A stretch of 64,000 bases of DNA from Moringa oleifera (taxonomy: Eukaryota > Streptophyta > Magnoliopsida > Brassicales > Moringaceae): contig JAJFZO010000094.1 of the NCBI GenBank assembly GCA_021397835.1, positions 11,074,001 to 11,138,000 on the forward strand. Reading direction: 5' to 3'. Position 1 is the stretch's first letter, and each line of letters begins with the position of its first letter. The notes below the pieces were generated by a model. The model made no database searches, was not told the origin of the DNA, and saw only the letters and a program-made list of their open reading frames with translations. Of this stretch, positions 51,621-64,000 are shown piece after piece. A program made the translations under genes and the position numbers.

Positions 51621-51961
51621 GGTTGTGGTTTTTGATAGTTTATACTTTATTCTCTCTAAAATTAAAGTGTGACAGTTTAAAGTGAAATGGGAACAATTGG
51701 GTCCAGGACGACTATTGATGCTATTGCAAGATTGGATGACTGCTGCAGAAGAAGATTGCTGTTGGATCCTGAAGATGTGAAACTTTCAAATACACGTGGC
51801 AATTTCCCACAGGACGGTACGGATTAATATCTAGAGGGTTGCACTCAACTGACTTGAAAAGATCCTTTTTTCAGTCCCTGTTAATCAATGAATGAAGCAT
51901 TCATGAAAGCCTCAGCAGAGAAAACCAAAGCCACTGCTTTGAGTTCTATCTAATCGTTGCC

Positions 51962-54900
51962 ATGACAACAGTTCTACAAATCTCCATCACCAGCTTTTCG
52001 TTCGGTGATGGTTCTGGCAAGAAGCCTGTTAGTTGTTACTCTCTATCAAGAGCAAAGATCATTTCTCTATGCCAAAACAGGATTAACTTGAGGGCTTACA
52101 GCGAGCGGAGGTGGTCTTTGGCGGGCAGGGGAAAAGGTTTAAATTTAGTGAGAGAAGACTCCTGGAAGAGAAAGAAAAGAGTGGTTTTCGTGAGGTTTAA
52201 CGAGGGTTTTGGGTTTAATGGTGGTGGTGGTGGTGGCAGAGACGACAGTAGCACAGCTAGACTTTTGGGTAATCTTGCGTTGGCTATTGGGTTGACTTAT
52301 CTTTCAATGACCGGGCAGCTTGGTTGGGTTTTGGATGCAATTGTTTCCATTTGGGTATGTCACTTGCACACCTATGAGCACTGTCCTTCTCCCGGTCATG
52401 TTTAAGTTTCTTTGTCATGCAATCGTGGGTCAATCATACCTTTGTTTATCATGGTTTCACTTAATATGCCTTTTGCCATTTTTTCTCCCAAAGCTGAAGC
52501 TTTCCTTGGTTACTTTGTCTCTTGGAATAATTAAAATCAGAATACAATATGGGGTTAGCTTTGGTAGTACACTTATTAATATGAGTTAGAATTCCATGTG
52601 GTTTCTTCAATGGTCTCGTAGTCTTTTAGTTTCTGATCAACTGATGTCCTGAAATATGATTTTTGGCTTTGTTAAACACATTAGCTGGTTTGCAAGTTCG
52701 GTGTTCTGTGGGATACGTATAATGTTTTAGCATGCTCAGGGCCTAGTCTGTTTTCTTGTGACTTCTTATACTGACCAGATTAGTGTCATCTGTGAATTAT
52801 GAATTTGAAGTTCCTAATATTGTTTGCTTGCTTTAGGATGCTATTGTATGATGTAATTATGTTGGTTCGGATCTGTTGCTTCACAAATTTATGCAATTGG
52901 ATGTATGTGGAGTATTTTATTAAAGCATCCATGTTCATGTGATAATGAAACAGGTGTCTCCCTGCCTGTTTCTATTACGTAGCAGCATTTGCCTTCAAGA
53001 GCCTTTCTGATATTTGACACTGATATCAATTTATACTGAAGTTTCTGATTGATTGATGTTTTATAATTGCCAGCTCCTCCTAGTGCTTGTACCTATTGTC
53101 GGTTTGGGAGCTTTTCTATGGTGGGCAGGACGTGATATTGTTCAAAGCAGTGTGAGGCTTCTTGAGCTTTTCTTATCATTAACTAATGAAATTCTCTGAC
53201 TTGTTGTTATGGCTTTCATGAATACCTGAATTAAGAAGATGGTCATAAAGGGCTCTAATCTTGAGAAAAAGAAAAGGCAGATGTTTCTAACCAATCGTTG
53301 CAGTCTTAGTCACCATGCCTTCACATCCTTGACAGCAGTGACTTCCAAATGATCTTGGCATAATAATAAGTCAATGGCCTGAATTCATCTGTCTTCAGTA
53401 ATGTTCTTTACAATAGCGGAGAACTTGTGTTAACCAACTTACCTAACAGAAGCTATTTCTTTTGCATGTGAGACTACATTCTTATAAAGCAAGAACATTT
53501 TGTTCGAAAGATTTAAAGTGTTCTAATCAAACCAATGAGGGATGGTTTTCCAGTAGCTTGGCTTGTTACGATGAACTATCCAAATGTATTTGGAATCTTT
53601 TGAGATAGTTTCAGCGAATTTCCTCATCTTTAATAAATTCAAGAGGTATTTGGAGCAGTTTTGGAGTCGTCTACTTGGGAAAAATGAATTCCAGTTAACA
53701 ATGTTCTTGAATTTTTACTGCATAGTGGGAGTATCTGTACAACTGCATTTAGACAGCAGCTCTGTGGTACCTAAAGTAGATGCCCACTTCAAACACTTAA
53801 AACATCATCTATCTTTCTTTGTATTGTTTTCTTCTAATGAAGATTAAGCCTGTTTTTAGATGCTTCTCTATGTCTTGTATTTGCCATTGATGATTTATTA
53901 TTTTAGTTAGTCTTTCCTTTGTAATAGATTTTTGAAAAAAGTTTGACTAATCTGCCTTAAATTGTGAGCAATCTTAGACAGACTCTAGTCAGTGATGCCT
54001 TCATTAATTGATTTTCCTTCATACTATTTTGCAGTGCCCAAACTGTGGAAATGATTTCCAGATTTTCAAGTAAGACCAATAAGAACCTATTATGATTTAA
54101 TGCTAACTCCTGAACACATTGATGCGATAATTTTGCAATATTTTGAGTTGTCTGATGTCAACTGAATGTGATCTATTGCAGATCTTCTTTGAATGATGAG
54201 TTGCAACTTTGCCCCTTCTGCAGTCAGCCATTCTCAGGTGAAAACTGAGTCATAAGTTGAGTTGTGTGCTTCTAAAATTCTAAGATTCTTCCTATTGCGT
54301 TGTTGAAGTATTTGATGTGGTGTAAAGACTTGGCTTCTCTTGTCTGTTGTAATACGGGTATCATTAGGTTTTATCTGTCATTAAACTCCTCTGTAAATGT
54401 GTCCTTGGAATTGATGGTGGAATTCTTTCAATTATACAACTCTTGCGTTTGAATAGATCCATTTATTTAAAATGGAAGGTGGCTTCCATGTGTTTTCCCA
54501 TTTTTAATGATATTTGCTTGAACTGCAGTTGTGGGTGACAAGTTTGTAAGGGACTCTGTGAAGTTCTCCAACCAAACTGCAACATTTGGGCAAGCATTCA
54601 ACGATTTTTCTCCCAGTTCCAAGAAAGGTCCCTCTAGAACCCGTCATCTTTCTCTTATTTCAGATCTGTTAGATAAGTTCAGATAATCTGATACTAACTT
54701 CTGAATTTGATGGTTAAGGTCTTAAAGAAATTACTAAGAAACTGGTTTAACTTTTACTGGTTTTTAGATGCACACTGGGCATTGATCAATGATTCTTCTG
54801 TCTTCTGTGTCTGTTGAGTTTATGCCATGTATAATAGTTATCAATTTGATTTACTTTCCATTTGTTAAATTTTCCCATAGATATTCCTGCGCTTCTAAAC

Positions 54901-55154
54901 TTGCTATCACCTTTCGGATTCATACCGAGACAACCGATATGCCCCCTCCTGTCCAACACAAGCAAAAGAAAAGAAGATGCTTTCTAAGAACTAATAATTC
55001 ATAAAACTGAATTTATAACTCTCCATTATCAGTTATTGTTGCTATTGCATAATGATTCCTGAGTTTGTCCTGAATGAACACCATTGTTTGTGCAGGAAAG
55101 GATTTTTCAACAGCAGTCGTTGATGTTGAAGCTGAAATAAAGGATGCAGACTGA
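51962..55154 (+). CDS. Probable plastid membrane protein with a zinc ribbon
   Basis: Six exons, 51962-52354, 53074-53151, 54035-54069, 54182-54237, 54529-54627 and 55096-55154, give 239 residues. The N-terminus is Ser/Arg-rich and poor in acidic residues, like a chloroplast transit peptide. Two hydrophobic segments follow (about residues 101-130 and 132-150, the latter LLLVLVPIVGLGAFLWW). Next come two Cys pairs, CPNC and CPFC, about 22 residues apart, forming a likely zinc ribbon. The C-terminus is short and acidic (VVDVEAEIKDAD). I recognise it as a conserved plant type but cannot name a function. The donor after exon 5 is GTCCCT, unusual but preserving frame. Confidence 0.82.
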
Positions 55155-55372
55155 GAACCTGGTATGTAGTAAACACAATTCGATTATCGAGTTACACTTT
55201 TAAGTTTTCAGTTCTAAGCAGTGGAAATGTGTGACTTTTTTGACTTATTTAAACATCAGATTTTTCTACCATCCACAGAGACCCCGTGATACATTTCAAT
55301 TTACTTCTGAGCTGCATCTCCTGAGGACTTCATACCCTCGTCAATTAACTGTTTATGCAGAGATATGTCTAC

Positions 55373-55456
55373 TGAAGTGGGTATTTACTTATGAATAGCA
55401 CTCATTTTCCTGGTGAAGTGGGTATTAACCTACTGAAGAGCACTCATCTTCCTGGT
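55373..55456. repeat. Short tandem duplication, about 42-bp unit
   Basis: GAAGTGGGTATT..AGCACTCAT-TTCCTGGT occurs twice in direct succession, in the 3' region of the zinc-ribbon gene. Confidence 0.6.
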
Positions 55457-56164
55457 GAAGAACAGGACAAAAGTGATATCACATGTGTATCTTAAATTTT
55501 GACAGTCATGTGTGCCTTTGTATAATGTCTTGTAGCCAGTCTTTTGTCTTTCAACAATAGTTGCTTATTCTTGACTATTCGAAGCTTGTAAGAATAAACT
55601 TTGCTTAATGAGGATACAAATGATTCAATGTTTTAGAAACAATCGCTCTGAAATGAAATTTTGATTATATTAAAACAATCTTTCTGAAATGAAATTTGAT
55701 TATATTTAACATATCTTGATTTCTTTTGTACATATCACTGTCACTACTTTTGGCATGTGCATTTTGCCTTTCCAGTTTGACAACTTTACAAGGGTTCCAG
55801 AAAATATTGGTGTTCTCTACTCCGACCTAAACCCATCCTAAACCTTCTTTCCTCTTCCTTTTCAACCCATTTCCACAGTTTTGGTTAGTGATTTCCGCTG
55901 CCACAAGTTATATAAGCTCTGGAAATGTAGAGTCCACTGATTATTGATGAAACATAATAGAAGATGCACCAGAAAGATGGAAGGAAAGTTGCATAAGTAA
56001 TTTATTTATGCTTCTGACGAGTGGAAAACAAAAGTAGAAACATCAACCACCCAACATTTTTACTCATGTACAGGTAAAACTGCCAAACATTAAAGTCTCA
56101 ATACATATGAACATTCTCATGCCGTGGATTTATTTCCAGATGCATTCAGGGGCCCTGCCAAAAC

Positions 56165-58373
56165 CTAGTGAGATGCCTCTCCAACCTTCTGCACATAGAG
56201 AAAAGGCAAGTGAGAGTTTGTGAAAAATGATTTCTCAACTATTTAGGAAGATTCATATATCTGGTAAACAATAGTAAGTGATCCAGGATGTCAAATGACA
56301 ACCAAATTAATCCTTATGTGCTGAATAAGATGTTAAAGCTGCCAATTTATTAATTCAATGACCAAATTCAGGTGGCCACTAAAGCCGCTCTATATTGATG
56401 ATGTATACCAGACTTATGTGTCAAATTAATCCTTATGTGCTGAATAAGATGTTAAAGCTGCCGACAATGACCAAATTCAGGTGGCCACTAAAGCCGCTCT
56501 ATATTGATGATGTATACCAGACTTATGTGTTAACAGAGTATTATGTTTCAACTGCATGTTCTACCGCAGAATAAGGGCTCTTTTTCTTCACCAGTAAATA
56601 TGACAAAGAAAAGGATTAAAGAAAATCAAAGTTGATATTAAAGTTTCTCTTTTCCCAGGTTTCATCAATGTAAGAAATGTGCATGGATCATTGGAAGAGA
56701 CCTAAAACATGTAGTTAAAGGAATACCTCTTCCTTCTTATCCTTCTTGCCTCCAGTGAAAAACTTGTAACCTCCATAAAAGAGTAAGCCCCAGCCAGTTA
56801 AGGAGACAATCACAAACTGAAAAAGAAACAAATCATAGGAACCATATCAAAACAAAGCATTATACAGACAATTGTTTCTACAACATCAGACAGAAGGCAA
56901 AAAATTAGGCATTAAATTTAGAAATGAACCATATTGGACAACAATGCAAAAACTATTACATTGGTGAAGTAATTATAACAAAGAACATCAAAACTAGGCA
57001 TTTGAACACCAAATTCATCATCTGCTGTGTTACAACTCCCCTTAGCATACTGCAGCAACAAATTAAATCTGCTAGTCTCATTGGACCAGAAAAAAGTCAA
57101 AGAGTGACTCGACAAGCTGACATTAAATTATTAACTTGAACAAGAAAAAGTAAATTAAGCTAGTATTTCATTGTGAAAGCATAAATTGATGGATGCAGTA
57201 TAGAAATACAACCAAAGTAATAATTACTATAAATGTATGATAAAAAAGAGACTACACATAAATGTCAAACGAGTTTGAAGAACAACGATGTTGTCTATTA
57301 AATAATGACTAGCATTGCAAATATGTAAAAAAAAACTTACATGTTCCTCTTTCCATTTAGATGGGTTCATAGGATCCTGCCAAAAGTTCACTTTTGGAGG
57401 TCCATGATGATCTGCAACATAAGACACATAGATAACTATAAGAATTAAAATCTTTGCACATAGTGCTCAGCAAAGAAATAGCACAAATGTGATCCTAAAT
57501 GAACTCTAAAAACTCACTCACTTTCCTCTACACTCCCAAAATGACACATGAATGAGTCATTAATGCCCATCTCAAGATACAAGCATGCAAGTGAGTCCTT
57601 CTCCACCTATAAGAGTAACAAGCACCTAGCTAAAAAAAAAAAATTAACCAACGACAATTTGTAAAGGGACTCTCAATCTGACTTTGTTCTCTTCATGTTC
57701 TCTTCACTTTTAAAATCTGAATAAACGTAACATCAGTACCAACACAATTCACCTTAATAATCCACTCAAGCCCAAGATACACAGTATCAGGATACTGTAA
57801 GAGCCAAGTGAATATAGGTAAGCTTGTGGCTCAATTACAGTGTCTGAACAAGTGAAAAGAAGCAATACGATTTATAGAGGGGGAAAAAAAAAAAAAGAGG
57901 ACACATCCCAAAATATAAAGCTAAGTATTCCAAGTTTGTTGCAAGACTGGCACAGACACACACTATATTCCTCAATTTCCTAAGAGAAAACAAGAAAGAA
58001 AATCATGAAAGGAAACAGCTTTTTCCCAAGAAAAACAACAAAGTACATATTTAAATTTGTTCAGGAGAATATAGACTTAATTTCCCTTTTATTTCCTACC
58101 TTATATAAGGAATCAAGCCGAAAAAATAACACAGGAATACCCACATACCCAAATACCTACCTACACAAATACGTGTATGCATAAATACATACTCATAAAT
58201 AGTGAAACGATGGATGTAAAACGGGGAAGGAGAGAAGCGAGGAGAATACCGCCACCGCTGGCAAGACCACGTCGATGAATCACGGAAGCAGCTTGAGCTG
58301 CAGAAGCTGACTTTGGGGTGGAGAACCGAGCTAGATTCGCCGCTTGGCGAGCCGCTGCCGTCCACGCCGCCAT
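56165..58373 (-). CDS. Probable mitochondrial complex I ESSS subunit
   Basis: Four exons, 58250-58373, 57341-57411, 56727-56816 and 56165-56188, give 102 residues with consistent phases; the last exon encodes only KVGEASH. The N-terminus (MAAWTAAARQAANLARFSTP) is an Arg-rich mitochondrial presequence. A conserved segment HHGPPKVNFWQDPMNPSKWK precedes one membrane helix (FVIVSLTGWGLLFYGGY) and a Lys-rich tail. It resembles Arabidopsis At2g42310/At3g57785, annotated as the ESSS (NDUFB11-like) subunit of NADH:ubiquinone oxidoreductase. It would sit in the inner-membrane arm. The subunit name is from memory; the gene model itself is firm. Confidence 0.85.
56303..56530. repeat. Recent tandem duplication inside an ESSS-gene intron
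   Basis: A unit of about 119 bases (56303-56421) is repeated nearly identically at 56422-56530, the second lacking about ten bases after GCTGCC. It lies in the intron between exons 3 and 4. Confidence 0.9.
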
Positions 58374-59016
58374 GGTTCTAGTCCTCTATTGACTACTACC
58401 CCTTCAGGTGTACTTCGAGAACCAGAGAGATGAGTGCCTCTAACCCGCGCGTCTAGGAGGAAATTGAGAACAACAGACTGAAAAAAAGTACAAAAATGAA
58501 AAAACAGGGGAAATTGTTTTCACTAGCTTCCTTTTTCTTTTCACTAAATTTCCTTTTCCTTTCCTCTCTTTGCCCCGCTAAACTACACCGTTTCGTCAAT
58601 TGGATTCGACCGCCAGATCCTATCGTAGGCTGTGAGGTTTGCAAGTTAACGGGTCACCTTCTGGAACCTTTTGGGCCTTAAAAACCTGGACTCCTCTGCC
58701 ATTAACTCTTCTCAACGATCTTACGCACACACAATTCAGGCAAATCTCAGTCCCAACCGTCCTCCGGATTTTGTGATTCAATTCAATAAACCAAAAAAGA
58801 AAAAACAGCTATTCCATATACACTCAGAAGCATGCACATACACTGAGAGAGAGACAGAAAGCTGAAGAAGGGACACTAAGATATCAGTTTTCTACATTCA
58901 TACAAGACCATAACATAATGACATAATCTTCGGACAATAATACTTGAGTTACAAGCAATGGTAGAATAGAACATGCTATCTCTCTATGTTTCAAGTGCTG
59001 AGGTCACAACTCCATT
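58374..59016. other. Promoter region of the ESSS gene and 3' end of the next gene
   Basis: GA/CT-rich leader-like DNA directly upstream of 58373, then the 3' untranslated region of the minus-strand gene ending at 59017. No further gene seen. Confidence 0.4.
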
Positions 59017-60946
59017 TTATAGACGAGAGCGAATGAAAATCCTCTTCTCCTTAGTTTTCAAAAGATCTGATGCCTTGAAGCCTTCGTTTGATGTCTTCTT
59101 AGGAGGATCCGACTCATCTATGAGTTTGGTTGCTGTTTTACTATCTTGCTTCAGCTTATTCATGTCTCCATGTGTTTCTTCTATCTTCGCTTGCATCTCC
59201 TCTGCCAATCTAAGACCATCTGGTTTCTCTTTGTTTCTCCAAGAGAATAAAAGAGGTTGCTCTTTTGATCCTTTCTGCACAATCTGCTGTACTTTCTTTT
59301 TACCTGCAAATGGAGGAGAAGAGGGAAATTAACATGGAAGGAATATACTTGTGTGCACAAATTATCCTGCTGATGGTATTGAAACTAGATATGCAGCTAT
59401 GTAAGACCAGACCGAGCAAGGGCATGATACTAGCTGAAGTCACAAATATATCATACACTGATTTGAAGTCAGAACATTCATGTAATTTGGACCTATTCCA
59501 ATTGTTTAACATCCATGTTCGTTGGCCATTTGATCTCATCTATTCCACTGGAGCCAATTTTGCATCATGAAGTTCGAATAAGATGCCATAGACACATACC
59601 ACACCATGCTACATCCGTCAAATATATAAGCCAACTATTTGAACAATATGTTGTTTTGATGGATAAACTTTTCTTTCCACTAATACTCATAGGTGTGCAC
59701 ATGTTCAAATTATCTTATAAAACAACAGGGCCATAATATGAACAAAGGGCACATCCGGACCTGAAAAGTAAGGTCACAAGGAAAAGTTCAACTTAACAAC
59801 CACAGTTGAAACAATGGCTTCATGCCACCAAAGAAAAAAATGAGGTGGCGGAAGAAACATTTGATCTCTGTGCCGGAGCTATGGCCAATCCTTTAATCAA
59901 TGAAGTTGCAAGCATATCCAACCTTGGATACAGTTAAGTTCTGACCTGGAAATGGCTGACAAGCATAGACACAAGCATACAGGCACAGGCGCACAGCTCT
60001 TAGTAGCTGATTGGGTATTAAAGTTAATGTCAAACTTCAAGCTCCAAACTTGGGGCTTGTAGTTTGTGTATGTAGACCAGCAAACTCGTGCAGCTATGTG
60101 CAGATGCATTTATAGCCTGTTCCAGCACACAGACAAGCATGTATATGCACAGACCAAGTAACCTAAAACTTTGTTGCACCTATCTAGGAAAGCAACCATA
60201 GAGGGCCTCTATGAAGGGGAAGAGAATCATGAAAACAAGTGTCAAATGGAGCAAGTAAAGAGAAGCACAGCACAAGGAATTTTCTGCTTGTTCCAAGGAT
60301 TGTTGCAAAATTTCCTTAATGCTTTCCTAACAGTTACTGCCCCTTACACATTCCCATGGTAGCTTTTCCCATTGAACTGTTTGATGCAGTAACATTCGGT
60401 TCAGTACATCACCCACAAGCGAAAAAGCTCTTCTTTTTCAATTAAGAAAAGAGAAGAAGAAAAGGTATTATTTGACCTTATGATGCTCCCAAGAAGTCTG
60501 TTCAACTATCTCCATAGCACATCTAAAATCTAAACTAACCTCAATTCCATTGACAAATAAAATCAAAAGCAGTCAGACGATAAAAGAAATGTTCTTTTTA
60601 ATATATTGGACGCTATAGGAGCTAACCCAGAAGAACTAAATCTGACAGCACAAAATCTTAAAGTACAGAATACAAAGAGGAAAGCGATGATAGATAACCA
60701 AAGCGATACCGTGATCAGCTCCAGCAGGTACTATAACCAAACGATAACGTGCATACATATGTATGTGTACGCATGTATAGCATACGATCACCAACCTGCG
60801 AAGAATTGACGGGAATCCTTGACAGCAGAATCTACAGCGAATTTGCGAATACTGGTGAGGAGCCGACCCATCTTATCTCGGCCAGGAAGACCGCGCGTCT
60901 CCTCCCTAAGCTCATGAATTCTGCCAACTCTAGTAGCGTTGGCCAT
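59017..60946 (-). CDS. Plant protein of unknown function with a Lys/Glu-rich tail
   Basis: Three exons, 60796-60946, 60710-60730 and 59017-59303, join in phase 1 twice to give 152 residues. Exon 2 is a 21-base micro-exon; it is supported because both junctions are canonical (TTATAG acceptor, CACG|GTATCG donor) and the frame closes. The N-terminus reads MANATRVGRIHELREETRGL. The C-terminal half is strongly charged and likely helical (AEEMQAKIEETHGDMNKLKQ). No membrane segment or signal is visible. I do not recognise a family function. The intron before exon 3 is 1.4 kb. Confidence 0.68.
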
Positions 60947-61195
60947 TTCGGTGAAGTACGGACTACGACTAGTGACTATTCCGGTCTGTATATGGCAGGC
61001 TTTCTCTACCAGCAATCTGGTTGATCGCGTAAGGGAAAGCCACTAGGCCACCCTGATATGCAAGAGTATTATCTCCTGCAGAATACGTACAGTTATTAAA
61101 ATGCACCCTCTTCCTCTTTTTGTCCACCTAGGAAGAAGTACACAATTTAGTAGCTCCTGTTGTATCTTGCTTTTATTTGTCTTTTACACAAAAAA

Positions 61196-61214
61196 CAATA
61201 ATAATAATAATAAA
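61196..61214. repeat. AAT trinucleotide microsatellite
   Basis: About six AAT/ATA units, in the 3' region of the MDHAR chimera. Confidence 0.6.
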
Positions 61215-61400
61215 GACAATAACTAAAGAAAGAAAGAAAAAACAAAAGATACAATTTTTTTCTCTTCGTAAATAATGAATGAAAAATAAAAACAGGAAAA
61301 AAAGAGAGAAGCTCATTCCAGTAAAGAAACGGTGAAACAATCGTATACGTGTAACTTTCAGATAACTTTGCCCTGTCTGAATTAGGACATTACTAAATCT

Positions 61401-64000
<2,600 letters not shown>

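Noticed and set aside
61141..61400. Poly(A) tail as proof that the MDHAR part is a retrocopy
   Set aside because: No clear A tract follows the stop on the minus strand; the retrocopy idea rests on lack of introns only.

Overview
This is a stretch of nuclear DNA from a dicotyledonous plant, probably a rosid. The evidence is spliced genes with GT-AG introns, AT-rich gaps, decayed Ty1/copia retroelements, and proteins closest to plant families (THESEUS1, LDL2, ULTRAPETALA, MDHAR, plant NLR). I worked from the sequence alone, so family names rest on recognised motifs and remembered relatives. Gene models were assembled exon by exon and checked for reading phase.

Layout. 1-6 kb: AT-rich DNA with one small Cys-rich gene (1990-2196). 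6-11.4 kb: THESEUS1-type receptor kinase (+) facing a root-cap/LEA-related secreted protein (-), the same pair of neighbours as Arabidopsis At5g54380/At5g54370. 12.8-13.9 kb: PR-10/Bet v 1 hormone-binding-type protein. 15.1-17.5 kb: LDL2-type histone demethylase carrying a one-base frameshift in a G run. 18.5-24.4 kb and 31.8-36.7 kb: two copies of a duplicated block, each with an intact ULTRAPETALA gene on the minus strand. 27.5-30.3 kb and 37.4-38.6 kb: degenerate copia elements. 38.6-46.7 kb: gene-poor, with a 1.3-kb hairpin-forming inverted repeat, a promoter-only third ULTRAPETALA copy with a six-fold TATA array, and an F-box/LRR-like exon scrap. 46.8-50.8 kb: twelve-exon PLP enzyme of the methionine gamma-lyase/aluminium-resistance family. 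51.5 kb: tRNA-Phe. 52-55.2 kb: plastid-type membrane zinc-ribbon protein. 56-58.4 kb: probable complex I ESSS subunit. 59-61 kb: small plant protein of unknown function. 61.4-63.1 kb: a chimeric gene joining the coiled-coil N-terminus of an NLR immune receptor to a complete, intronless monodehydroascorbate reductase.

The most unusual item is that last gene. The MDHAR start codon position reads TTG, its typical peroxisomal C-terminus appears to have been cut off by a two-base insertion, and translation must now begin in the NLR part. The second theme is the ULTRAPETALA block. It has been copied at least twice, and an intron fragment of the PLP-enzyme gene sits beside copy B. One copy has lost a proximal splice acceptor but stays in frame, and another survives only as an amplified promoter. 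Two developmental chromatin regulators (LDL2, a demethylase, and ULT, a trithorax-group factor) are neighbours here; there is no sequence evidence that they are co-regulated.
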